Shown: piece by piece, positions 52,401-61,777 of the stretch
Layout: each line of letters begins with the position of its first letter
Position numbering within the stretch: the first letter of the stretch is position 1
From: Eumeta japonica
Taxonomy: Eukaryota; Arthropoda; Insecta; Lepidoptera; Psychidae
Direction: 5' to 3'
Assembly (NCBI GenBank): GCA_005406025.1
Contig: BGZK01001359.1
Location: 62,001-126,000, forward strand
DNA length: 64,000 nucleotides
Translations under genes and position numbers: made by a program
The notes under the pieces: model-generated
Told to the model about the DNA's origin: nothing
Seen by the model: the letters and a program-made list of their open reading frames with translations, nothing else
Databases searched by the model: none

Positions 52401-52801
52401 AATTAAAATAATTCTTATGCACAATAAAGGTTATACCGAATATTTGTATAAATAATACCTGCGTAAGTGGTTTATCGGACATCCATACCGCATAAAATAA
52501 ACCCTTCCATACACGGGCGAAGTCTTCCTCCTTGAATTCTGAAATATTTTTAGGTTATAAAGAACATGAAAGAAGAATATCTCAATTCGGATCCTGGAGG
52601 ATGTAAATACTTACGATAATCTTTTTGAAAGCAGTTCGTTAACCATTTCTTTAAAGTTTTTAAAACCCGATCCCGGGACTTCTTTTCGTTCCCAGAGAGC
52701 AGTCGGGCAAACTTTATTTCCTGTGCTATGACTAATACCTGCTCCTTGTTGTTTATTTTCTTTTTCAATTTCTTATGTTTGGTTTTGTTAATGTTCAACA
52801 T
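37472..52801 (-). CDS. RRP1: Ribosomal RNA processing protein 1 (RRP1/Nop52/NNP-1)
   Basis: Nucleolar protein that acts in pre-rRNA cleavage for the 60S subunit. Twelve exons on the minus strand: 52801-52615, 52538-52459, 52250-52101, 49984-49882, 48596-48505, 47153-46974, 43931-43837, 41375-41219 (or 41223), 41157-41089, 40007-39881, 39143-39049 and 38425-37472. Total is about 762 residues. The Nop52 domain fills the first 260 or so: EIKFARLLSGNEKKSRDRVL, FARVWKGLFYAVWMSDKPL, RILGTEWYGIDQHRMDKFLM, LVRRLLRGVF, CYLEELAKV and FMLQLAHSKEIRLAV. An acidic linker (SDDEAESASDAEDGED) and KKQRKRLL follow. The last exon is lysine-rich with tandem NMNGEK repeats and ends FIKRKLRIKS, which suits nucleolar targeting. 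One junction (exon 8 to 9) is out of phase with the strongest donor, AAAG|GTTAGT at 41223; a weaker TTA|GTATTT at 41219 restores the frame. Not the unrelated fly repair gene also called Rrp1. Confidence 0.92.
38150..38365 (-). repeat. Coding tandem repeat in the RRP1 tail
   Basis: A 31-residue (93-bp) unit, ENMNGEKIKEGKIENK then NMNGEKTKGRKTENK, occurs twice in full (38359-38267 and 38266-38174) and is followed by a partial third (ENMNGEKTKKRKS). Each unit is itself a doublet. The nucleotide copies are nearly identical, so the array is young or being homogenised. Confidence 0.92.
40767..40810. repeat. Perfect 18-bp hairpin in an RRP1 intron
   Basis: Arms 40767-40784 (ATTTTAAAACATTACCTT) and 40793-40810 are exact reverse complements around an 8-nt loop. 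It lies in the intron between exons 9 and 10. Confidence 0.88.
42030..42460 (+). mobile_element. Transposon fragment with a DUF4817-like N-terminus and a hairpin
   Basis: A 25-nt imperfect stem (42072-42096 against 42101-42125) is followed by a 46-codon open frame at 42310-42450: MPLSAIEYTNMIYYQEVYRG, then AAALKLYSKTYPDSV. This pattern (helix-turn-helix with a YxxxYP motif) resembles the DUF4817 head of insect transposon ORFs. The frame stops right after, so it is a fragment. It sits in the RRP1 intron between exons 7 and 8, antisense. Confidence 0.5.
43378..43770 (+). repeat. Dispersed 'tAGCTGTCCCGCCCGC' repeat
   Basis: Head AACTAGCTGTCCCGCCCGCT TCGCTGGGTAA and internal ACGTTTAGTAGTTTTTACGT GATTGGC are typical of moth high-copy repeats. 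It ends close to RRP1 exon 7. Confidence 0.55.
45086..45403 (+). CDS. Orphan open frame, 105 residues, inside an RRP1 intron
   Basis: Intact ATG-to-stop frame antisense to RRP1. It has a regular alternating pattern with YVCKALTPVEKDGDVKFVFL, INEKDINYITYEDIIKILPT and a basic C-terminus (FKGKGQYKFKVAIEIFKK). The 'D-I-I-x-I-L-P-x-P' ending resembles C-terminal tails seen in some insect transposon-derived ORFs. The 400 bp upstream are coding-like but broken by stops, so it is more likely the end of a decayed mobile-element protein than a separate gene. No splice sites or promoter are evident. Confidence 0.35.
   Translation: MTSTSKYGAPRQVSTGDFLYVYIFSNNSKKKIHSYVCKALTPVEKDGDVKFVFLRVISKNSKTFRINEKDINYITYEDIIKILPTPVFKGKGQYKFKVAIEIFKK
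46160..46315 (+). repeat. Imperfect direct repeat
   Basis: CACTGCCCTCTAGTGATAAA ATGAAATATAAAATA near 46169 recurs as CACTGCCGTCTTTCAATGAA ACAAAATATAAAATAC near 46266. Two diverged copies about 97 bp apart, in an RRP1 intron. Confidence 0.65.
50060..50880 (-). repeat. Long dispersed repeat, copy 2 (inverted mate at 30015)
   Basis: Reverse-orientation copy of the 30015-30770 element, within RRP1 intron 3. On the minus strand it runs from TTTTTAGGGTTCGGAGCCAA to GAGCATGGTCCGACATGCTT TTGGGC. Alignable along nearly the full length by eye with many substitutions, so old. Confidence 0.75.
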
Positions 52802-53690
52802 GATTTACTTTATACTATTTAAATTATCTTTTAAATATTAAGAACCAACCACGCGCAAGCGACAAATCATTTGACGTCAACTTGACTTATGAGCAGTGTT
52901 GCCAAAGACAATTTATCAAAATCTCCAATAATCAAAGTCAAATTTGGGAATAAATATCTGCTGTTCCCGACACATTTCCCTTAAAATTATTGAAAGAAAC
53001 GAAAGAAGGTTCAACTATTTAAATAATATTTATTCTTTGTCTTTCATATCAGACGCTTTTTTTCATATTTTTTGTGCAAGGGTTTTGGTCGATATGTTAT
53101 ACTTATCACTGCCGCCCAACTTTTGTCAACCCTTTCCCTCGTTGTCATTTAAGAAACTGCAGTATATGTATTTAGTTGATTGCAGTTTTCTGTTTTTACA
53201 TTTTAAGGACACTAAATTTTACTGAAAAATTTAATTACTGTTATTTCAACGATGCGTTTGAAACGGCAGTATCAGCAATAAAAACGTCACATTTTTTATA
53301 TTTGGGAATAAATATAGCAGCGCACCGCTTTTAACACTGAACAGTTTACCCCAATAACATTCATCATCATTTTTTTTTCTTTTTTCTACCCACGTATATG
53401 TGCACACATATTTCGTTTCTATGCTGGAATTTAAAAAAAATAGTATTTTCTAAGTTTGAGGTGTAATTATTGTGTATAACTAGTAACTATTATTACAATA
53501 ATTTATGTCAGTGTTATCTCTCATGGATGTTTAGTACAAAACATAAAATTTACCATTTTCGTGCGCGCTACATTTTTACCTACATTTCCAAAAAAATAAT
53601 TTATCTGTTTCCACTCGTGGCGGTGGTAGTTGTAGTACTCTGAGTATTGTTCTTCACGGTGGTTAGTCAACAATAAAACTGTTGCTGCAG
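52802..53690. other. RRP1 upstream region
   Basis: Contains the presumed RRP1 promoter just above 52801. No other gene is recognised. Divergent frames near 52944-53225 lack any sign of a gene. Confidence 0.4.
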
Positions 53691-53841
53691 TTAAATAGCG
53701 CCATCTATGTAATAACTAACGAAACCTCAAAACAATTTACCTCTGTAGAACGACTGTTTTGAAAAGGTAACGCATTTTTGATTAAGATGGAGCCCCGAGT
53801 CAAAGGAAAATTTCATTGCGATAGATAAAGAACAAAGTTCT

Positions 53842-54246
53842 ATGCACCTTATACTTAGCGTTGCCACTAAATTGGGTGTCAGTTTAGATGAGCGGGACGT
53901 CGTCAGTGTCGAGCGTGTTGGTATGACTAGGTGTACGGACTCGAAGAACTCGGAGCGCCCACACCCATTAGTGGTGCGGCTGGCGCGTCGTGTGCACCGC
54001 AACCAGCTGCTGGCGGCGGCGCACATGCGGCGCAGCATTACTACGGCTGGAATGGGATTTTCGTCTCATGAACGTCGTTTATACGTAAATGAAAGGCTTA
54101 CGCGATTTAATCTACAGATCTTCCATAGGGTGCGCAGAGATTCGCTGAATGCTAACTGGAAATATGTTTGGACCAGAGATGGAAAAATATATGCTCGGAA
54201 AGGACACGAAGCGGGATATCGTCTACGCATTGAGACTGATATTTAA
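53842..54246 (+). pseudogene. Retrotransposon ORF1 C-terminal part
   Basis: A 134-residue frame with LSVATKLGVSLDERDVVSVE, RPHPLVVRLARR, RRLYVNERLTRFNLQIFHR and NWKYVWTRDGKIYARK. This is the conserved C-terminal nucleic-acid-binding part of ORF1 in insect Jockey/CR1-like elements. The N-terminal part is missing or broken by stops upstream, so the protein is incomplete. Confidence 0.75.
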
Positions 54247-54605
54247 TAAATTTTTGGGAAAAAATAATGTTCGCAGGATTTATTGGAAAATGTTGTTTTT
54301 TCTTATTCATTAGGTTACGGACGTTTCGAATTGTGCTACAATATTTCTATTTTATTTATTTTATAAGTCAACTAAATTTTAGTATAATTTTTTGTATATC
54401 GTATTTATGTACTTTAGCGATCTTCAATCAAATTTCGCTTATTTTTGTTTCATATTTTAATAATTATTGTTTCCTCAATTTTTACTTTAATCGAATTAAT
54501 TTAATTTTAAGGCAAATTTGCCAAAATTCTAAGCATACTTTTTCGTACAGCTATAAACTGCAACGACATTGATATAATTATTAGGATATTTAAATTATTA
54601 TTTTT

Positions 54606-55252
54606 GAAGTGAAACTTCTTTATCGGCGTATGGGAGAAATTTTATAGCAATGTAACGTTTTTCTGTTACGCGCCATCTTTATTTCTGGGTAACATTTTTC
54701 CGTTACGCGCCATATTTATTCAATGCTATTAATGTCATCGTGGCTAATTGTTACTAAGGCCACCTGTCACATATACTTTCTGTCAATACTCTAAATCTAT
54801 TTACAGTTTGTATATATTACATTTTCCTATTATCTAAGTTGAAACCTTTTCAACCGACATACATGAACTATATCTCACATTCTTTCATTGAGTGACTCGA
54901 TTTTATATGTAGCGTTCGATAATTTTCCTACAACTCTATATGGCCCTTTATAACATCACATTAATTGAAAAGTTTTACCTATCACCCTTCTAGGTACATA
55001 TACCATTACCAAGTCTCCTACATGAAACTCTCAACATTTCTATTTCTGAAACTCAGTAGTGACGTGAAAAATAATATTTCAATTAAGTGATTAGCGAAAA
55101 AAATTTTATAAAGTTATTTGTATCCATGTCTATGATAATAAAAGCCTTTTGCATAAACTTTATCTAATTTAGCTTTATTTAACCAATTTCTGTGAAGTTG
55201 TAAATAGTAAATCATTTTTCGAAAAAATGATGTCATAAAGAAGTTTCACTTC
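54606..55252. mobile_element. MITE-like element with perfect 17-bp terminal inverted repeats
   Basis: GAAGTGAAACTTCTTTA at 54606-54622 is exactly inverted at 55236-55252. The ends are themselves near-palindromic (GAAGTgaaACTTC). The 647 bp contain no ORF. The element separates ORF1 and ORF2 of the surrounding retrotransposon, so it may be a later insertion. I see no clear target-site duplication. Confidence 0.65.
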
Positions 55253-55309
55253 TCACGTGTGTACACTAATACACACACACTTTTTTTTTACTTGTTTTTT
55301 TCTTTAATT

Positions 55310-56990
55310 ATGTCTAAAACTTTTCTAAAAGTTGGTTTTTATAATCCAGGATCTGTAGCTAGATATCATGATGAACTTCCAATGGCAGTGTTACACCACT
55401 CTGTAGATATTTTGGCAATAAATGAAACGTGGCTGCGGCTTGGTGAGAAAGATAAAGCACCAAATATACCCGGCTATACTCTCCGAAGCGTCCCCCGCCG
55501 CACGGACGTGCACCGCGGGCGCGGCGGTGGAGTTGCTTTTTATGTTAAGAAGGGTTTGAATGTGAAAATATGCAAACATCCGGAGAATTCACCAGTTGAA
55601 CAGTTTTGGGTTAAGTTTAACGTCAATGGGAATAAAATTGTGTTATGTACAGCGTACCGTCCCCCACACTAGAGGTAGATATTTTTTTAAATGCTTTGGT
55701 GGATTCCGTAAACGCTTTACGTGATTACGATTACTTAATACTGCGTGGTCATTTTAATATTAATTTATTAGATCCAAATAGTGAAAACTCTGTGAATTTT
55801 CTTGATTTTATCAAACTTTTTAATTTAGAACAAGTGGTTTCTTCGCCGACTTATTGTACTGAATATAATAAATCTCTTTTAAACGTTATACTCACCGACG
55901 CTCGTGTTAGAAATGTGATAACCGACGTCATAGGTAGCCAAAAAAGGAATCATGCGTTTATCATTGTGAATTTAAATTTAAGAAACCACAACTGCATCCC
56001 AATTTTATTAGCTATAGACCTCTTAGATATATTAATTTGACTAATTTTAAAAATGACTTAGAAGCTATTCCGTGGCGTAATTGTTTAAATAATACGCATA
56101 AGGTTAGTGATATAGTTTTTCTTTTTAATTATTTAGTTAAAGAGCTATTCGATATCCACGCCCCCTTTAAAACCGTCTTAATAAAACAACAGCCTTTGGG
56201 TGACGGAGAATAATAGATGTGCGATGCAAATTAGAAATGATGCACATTTGAAATATCTCAATACCAAAAAGGACGCGCACCGGAATTACTATAACTACCA
56301 GTTCTCTTAACTCATCTCCCGCGCTCTTGCCGAATCATTACTGAGGAATAATAGTCCGATTTTTAATATTAATTTGGAATTTAAATTTAAATGTGTAAGT
56401 TCTGAAGAGGTTATCAAAACGTTTAAATCTCTAGACATGAAGAGAACTGCTGACATGGTCTTTCTTTGTAAACTCCATTAAAGATTATATAGCGCCGCAT
56501 TTGGCGTTTATCTTTAATAAGTGTTTAGATGATGGCGTGTTTCCCGATTTGATGGAAGAAAGTAGAGTAATTCCATTATTTAAAGGCGGTAGTGTATCAA
56601 GTCCTAATAACTTTAGACCCATATCTATAATACTACCGTCACTTAGCAAAATATTCGAAAAATTAATCCTAAATCAGTTGTTAGTACATTTTTATACCAA
56701 TAAATTAATGTCTAATAAACAATTCGGTTTTACTCGGGGTCGCTCAACAATCGATGCTGGCGTTGAGCTTATGCAACATATTTTTGGGGCCTGGGAGGAT
56801 TCGCGAGATGCAATTAGCATATTTTGCGATCTCTCCAAGGCTTTTGATTGTGTTTATCATGAAACTCTGATCAGGAAACTTCGTCATTATGGAGTAACAA
56901 GCCGGGCACTCGACCTTCTGAAGTCGTATTTGAGTAACAGGGTTTAGAGGGTTGATTTCAATGGTACGAAATCGTCTGGATCTAAAGTAC
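55310..56990 (+). pseudogene. Retrotransposon ORF2: endonuclease and partial reverse transcriptase
   Basis: The start MSKTFLKVGFYNPGSVARYH opens an apurinic-type endonuclease domain: DILAINETWL, RRTDVHRGRGGGVAFYVKKG, FWVKFNVNGNKIVLCTAYRP. A frameshift at about 55660 leads to RGHFNINLLDP, where active copies have GDFN; here the conserved aspartate reads as His. Further stops follow. The reverse transcriptase begins about 56480 (FRPISIILPSLSKIFEKLI, NKQFGFTRGRSTIDA, CDLSKAFDCVYHETLI, with the AFD motif) and ends before the catalytic FADD box. Dead by several independent lesions. Confidence 0.85.
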
Positions 56991-57879
56991 TTACTTACTT
57001 AAAAATTCGCTTTTGTAACTATTTCCATGTTCCATTTGAAATTAAATATGAAAATAATATTCACTAATTTAGCAAATATATAAAAATTTAATTGAGAAAT
57101 AATTATTTAAATATTCTACGATTTTATTATTTGCCAAGATATCTTTGTTACGCTTTAACATTATTTAACATAATTATTATCGAGTTTTGAACAATCTTCT
57201 AAATTGAAATTGCTCACAGAAATCATACAAATATAACATATGAACAAATATCAATTGTCACTCATTTTGCATGTGCTCATTTTTTTTAATCAATAATATT
57301 TTTTTAAACGCGAAGGTCTATTCGTATTCCCAGTAAAAATACCTCTAACAGCGCCTTTAATTCAAACATTTGGTGGCGCTGCAGTCGCCACGGAGCGAAT
57401 ACACAACACGAATATCTCAGATTACAGAACAAACAACTTGTCAAAATACTTAAAAGTTGAGCCGATATGAACTATTTCAAAATTAGGTAGTTTAATGTTC
57501 TAGCGTAACGATAGTTTTGTCTAGAATTATTACAACCGCTGTCGGTAAGCATGTTTTTCGCTTTAAAATTTATGTATTTTTAATTTCTATATATTTTAAA
57601 ATAAATGAATATACACTAATTACGCTATTTTATTTTTGAAATCAAAATTTCATTTTTCGGTAGTAACATTTGACCGAAAAATAGTAGTTACTGTATCACG
57701 ATAAGAGATGGCGCTTTAGTCCAATATCATGAGAGTTAAGAAAGTTATTTCTCTACTTTCTTAAATAGTTGTGATTAGTATTTAAGGTTAGTCAGGTGCT
57801 TGTGGTTAGTTCCTCCGATGGTGACCTCCCGTCGAATATGAGTGCGTTTGTAGAATTGTAAATAAAAAAACGAAACAAT
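56991..57879. other. Intergenic DNA
   Basis: AT-rich; carries GGTGGCGCTGCAGTCGCC near 57372 and an AGATGGCGC motif at 57706-57714. No gene is recognised. Confidence 0.45.
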
Positions 57880-59070
57880 AATGACACATCAATTTATTTT
57901 CCAAATTTTAAAATAAAAACTTGACACTTACAAGTCTGATACATTGAGATGAACAACGAATTCTTACTTAAATACCTACAATATGATAGCTTGTTGTGAT
58001 AGCGCACGCGCGTGCTTGCAGCACCAGACTATGGAACCATGAAATGATTATTAACATAAATGGAAATTAACAATTTCAGTTCAAATTATTACCATTACTA
58101 TTAAATAAATGCTTACAAATTAAAATATGAAAGATTCATTTTTCTTTAAAATAAAAAATTAAACCTAAGCACCATTAAAATATTTGAATAAAAAAATAAT
58201 TGTTACTTTTAACAAAGGACGGTTTTGCTAGTTCTTACATTATAAAATTACAACTTAAATAAAATAAATTTGTACCTTAAAAACGAATTCTCAATATCAT
58301 ATTTTCCAAATATTATTTAAAATATATTTTTTACAAAAAAGAATTTACCAAAATGCCTTCTGGTCGATGGGTAAGTAGATATAATTTTTTGTATTGTGAA
58401 ATACTAAAGTACAAAAATTTAGGTCTATATTTTAAGGTCACTTAGAGTTTGGTCATGCACATAAAATAAAAATCTTAGATTACAAAAGTTGTTTTTAAAT
58501 ATTACGCATGAGCAAAATCAAATATCTAACCATAATGCTTAAAGGTTGTCTTTTACAAAACGCACACACGCAATACAAGATATTCATTTATAATATTATG
58601 TAGCGCTATACAATGGCTAATAGCTATTTCAAAATACAAAATATTCTCAAAAATGTTGCTATAAATGAGCTCCAAAAATCAGACTCAAAATTATATGGAC
58701 ATGATTTGATCACATTCATTTAACATAGAGTTTCAATACACTTACATATAAAACTCTATTCTCGGTGCACAGTGCCAAAGTTAATGCGAAATCAGAACCA
58801 GTTCCATAAATCATGTAAACAATACTACTATCAACATTAGGTACAATAAAATAGTCTAATGTTACTTAAAATTGTTCCCCTTTGAGAAAGAATGGTGAAA
58901 AGACTTTTTAATGTTAATTTTGCAAATCATATTATTTTGAAATAGACAAATCATTTATTGACTTCGCTTATATTAAACTTTCAGTAATTAGAAATCGAGA
59001 GAGCTACAGTTTGTTACGAGCTTACATCTACACAATGTTTGTTTGAACCTGCCCATAGACACAAATACTT

Positions 59071-59219
59071 CAGGCCAATTCTGTAAACTTAAAACGATAT
59101 AGCCAATATCCGTTATAACGTAAAAATTACGTCCGAGTGACAAGGTTGCGCGCCCTCGGCTGACGTAATTTTGACGTCATAACAATATCCACTGTAACAT
59201 TACAGAACTGGTTGGCTGG
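59071..59219. repeat. CRE-containing foldback repeat, copy 1
   Basis: Arms of about 55 bp (59079-59133 and 59162-59216) flank a GC-rich centre (CGAGTGACAAGGTTGCGCGC). The right arm has GACGTAATTTTGACGTCATA with the CRE-like TGACGTCA; the left arm has diverged (TAACGTAAAAATTACGTC). Confidence 0.75.
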
Positions 59220-59580
59220 ATGCAAAATAATGATTATAAAACTAATGCTGACTTAAAAAAATGTATAATTTGTGCTTTAAATGTTGTATATGTTGTGTGA
59301 TCAGACATAATAATAAAGTGCATGGATTTTTAATGCTTTTAACAGTTCTGTTTCTTGGCAATGTTTTTATTTGTAAAAGCCATAAAATGAAGTTAAGTAA
59401 AATTAAAATGTACTTGCACGCACCTGAAGTAATAGATTTTATGAAGCTGTGTTTATAGAAATGAATAAATACCCACATCACACATCCGTTGCCCGAATTC
59501 GGATTCGATTATACATATAAATCTTCAAAGTTAATGGTAACCGTGTGAACTTTGTACAATTTTCCTGTGAGACAATTATG

Positions 59581-59712
59581 TTAACTTATAACGATCGAGG
59601 CGGCATTGTTATGACGTCAGAATTACGTCAGGGCGAGAAGCTCTGCCGCCGCGCGCCCCCGGCTGACGTGGTTCTGGCGTTACCACAATACAGCCTTCAT
59701 CGTTTTAACACA
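59581..59712. repeat. CRE-containing foldback repeat, copy 2
   Basis: The left arm has TTATGACGTCAGAATTACGT, the right arm TGACGTGGTTCTGGCGTTAC, with a very GC-rich centre (CTCTGCCGCCGCGCGCCCCC). Same layout as the copies at 59071 and 60449. Confidence 0.75.
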
Positions 59713-59878
59713 GTCGGCCGCGGCCCAATCGCACTACAACAACACAAGCGAATCTAACGTTTTAAATTATTGGCGGGAAAATCTAAAGGCAGCGCTGTCG
59801 TCAGCTGCGGGTCGGTTCTCATTTCGCTTGCACGTCAGCGCCATCGCACATTTTTTGTTTGACGAAATAAAAAAAAAA

Positions 59879-60230
59879 GCGGCCAAGCGCGAATCGGACT
59901 CGCAGACAAAACGTTCCGTACCATCGTACAATGTACAAAATTATACCCTTTCAAAAATAGTTTATATTAGTTAGATGTTTGTGTGTATTGCCATTATTAA
60001 AATGGCGAGGAAAAAGTCGAAAACAATAAGTTTATTGCGTGGTGACCCCCTAAAAATTTTAACTTTATTTAACTTTTATTGACAGCCATAGTAATACACA
60101 CTATATGAAAATTTCAAGGGTCTACTTATTACAGTTCAAAAGATACAACCTGTGATAGACCGACGGACAGACAGCAAAACTTTAGTAACAGAGTTCCGTT
60201 GGCAGCCTTTGTACGTACGGTACGAACTTA
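59879..60230 (+). repeat. Dispersed lepidopteran repeat
   Basis: Starts AGCGGCCAAGCGCGAATCGG ACTCGCAGAC and ends near GACGGACAGACAGCAAAACT TTAGTAACAGAGTTCCGTTGG. This is a frequent moth repeat; a short fragment lies at 31222. Confidence 0.65.
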
Positions 60231-60448
60231 TAAAAATACGCTCTTAGGAAGAAATATTGAAATTGAACATTGATTAACTAAAAGTTTTAGGTACAGGCAC
60301 GCCGGTCTACAATTTTGTAAGGTTTATTTTATTGATTTTAAGATGAAAGTTAGTCGACATTAAAACAAATCACATAAGTAGCCAATATCGTTGGCATCTT
60401 GTGCACGCATCTATAGTCAATGCAGTTAGCATTAGGCTCGCGGATTTA

Positions 60449-60583
60449 TTACGCTGACCTAAAACTGTCGAGTCGGTTTTGGAATGACGTCAAAATTACG
60501 TCCGGGTGAGAGCTTTGCCGCGCTGAATGACGTAATTTTGACGTCATGACCAAACCGAATCGGCCGTTTTGAGTTAGCGTAAC
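60449..60583. repeat. CRE-containing foldback repeat, copy 3 (best preserved)
   Basis: Arms of about 54 bp. The inner 19 bp are a perfect inverted pair: ATGACGTCAAAATTACGTC (60484-60502) and GACGTAATTTTGACGTCAT (60529-60547). Both arms hold TGACGTCA. The centre is CGGGTGAGAGCTTTGCCGCG. Confidence 0.85.
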
Positions 60584-60848
60584 TGTTGCCGAACGTAGTA
60601 TTATGATCGGTGTTTGTTGACACCGGTTCGTAAATAGCCTTCTAAAATTTTCATTTATCAACGAAAAGATTAGTTCATAGATCTTTGCTAAATTAGTATA
60701 TTTAAAATGTTTTATTGGCGGAACATGAACATCGACATTTCCTTGCATATTTATCGTTTACTTCGACCTCACGTAACGAGAATATCGGCGATGGCGGCCG
60801 ACGCACGAGCGGGACGAGAAGCGCCTCCGGGCCCGGGGCGCCGCGCGC

Positions 60849-61777
60849 TCAGTCGGCGCGCTCGGGCGCCGGGCGCTGCTCCGGCCGGTCCGTGTACACG
60901 ATCTCGGCGTACTCGGTGCTGGGCGGCGGCGGCTTGTCGCCGGTCTGCTCGCCGAGCGCCAGCTCCGCGTACACCACGCCCTTCTTCTCCTCGGAGAGCG
61001 CCTGAAATGGGGCGGAGGGCGATTACCGACGCGTCTCCAAAACTCACGAATTCACAATTGAGAATCGTATACACTTACTGTATACATCTACGAGTAAAAA
61101 ACAAGGTTGCTTATTCTTTCATCTAATTTTGTAATTGTATGACGTACTTTACTATTTTTTAATAAAAAAAAAAAAACTCGCGCTAAAATGCAATTCCCAG
61201 TTTTTGTTTTAATTTAGCATTAATGAATTTACACGAAAAGCAAATGGCCAGTGTAATTTTACCAAACTTTTAAATATTCTTTATGAATTGCAAAAAATAT
61301 AAGATTAACATAATTTTAAACACAATCAGTATATACTCTGCAACTTTTGGTTTAACATCCATGTTTATAATTTATACTTGTCTATGGTCGTTATATCGTT
61401 CAAAAAACAAGAATGCTAAGTTTCAGTTTAGTTCCGTTACGAAATGAGTTTTATTATACGTTAATATCATAGTTATAGCTACTATACTATATTTTTTAAC
61501 GATAAGCAATAGCGAAAAATATATGAAAATAGAAACATAATAACAACCATAATTTTAAAGACAGTCAAATCGTGGCTTTTAATATGTTCAGTAAAGGTCA
61601 CGTTGAGGTGACCTCTCAGAGGCGAGCCGACTGACCTTCTCCTCGTCGTCGGCGGCGGGCTGGTCGGCGGCCTGCACGCGGTCCTTGGCGCGGGGCAGGG
61701 CGGCGCGCACGCGCGCGCTCAGCTCCGCCAGCCGCGAGCGCTCGCCGCGCCCCCCGACGGCGCTCTCGGTGTCGCTA
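60849..61777 (-). CDS. Cytoplasmic tail exons of a probable membrane receptor/adhesion protein (5' exons outside window)
   Basis: Two GC-rich exons on the minus strand, 61777-61636 and 61001-60849, joined at phase 0 (AAG|GTCAGT; TTCAG|GCG), give about 97 residues to TGA. The first encodes a charged, probably helical segment (DTESAVGGRGERSRLAELSA, RVRAALPRAKDRVQ, ending DDEEK). The second has KKGVVYAELALGEQTGDKPP followed by TEYAEIVYTDRP. VVYAEL fits the ITIM consensus, and TEYAEI and YAEIVY are related tyrosine motifs, so phosphotyrosine signalling or SH2 binding is plausible. There is no transmembrane segment or extracellular domain in the window; those exons must lie upstream (beyond 61777). 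A fasciclin-3-like immunoglobulin-family adhesion protein is one candidate from memory, not established. Confidence 0.6.

Larger units (their letters stand above)
53740..56990 (+). mobile_element. Decayed, 3'-truncated non-LTR retrotransposon
   Basis: ORF1-type protein (53842-54246), a 647-bp inverted-repeat element (54606-55252) and an ORF2 with endonuclease and the first half of a reverse transcriptase (55310-56990), in normal order. Homology stops at about 56988, within SNRV...RVDFNGTKSSGSKV, before the usual MGVPQGS and FADD motifs. The missing 3' end is unusual because target-primed elements normally lose their 5' end. Jockey/CR1-like on motif grounds. Confidence 0.8.
57880..60848 (-). 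other. Probable long 3' UTR and 3' flank of the minus-strand tail gene
   Basis: No coding frame survives between the stop at 60849 and a plus-strand TTTATT (AATAAA on the minus strand) at 57893-57898. If that signal is used the 3' UTR is about 3 kb. The stretch contains three foldback repeats and a dispersed repeat, listed separately. The extent is inferred. Confidence 0.35.
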
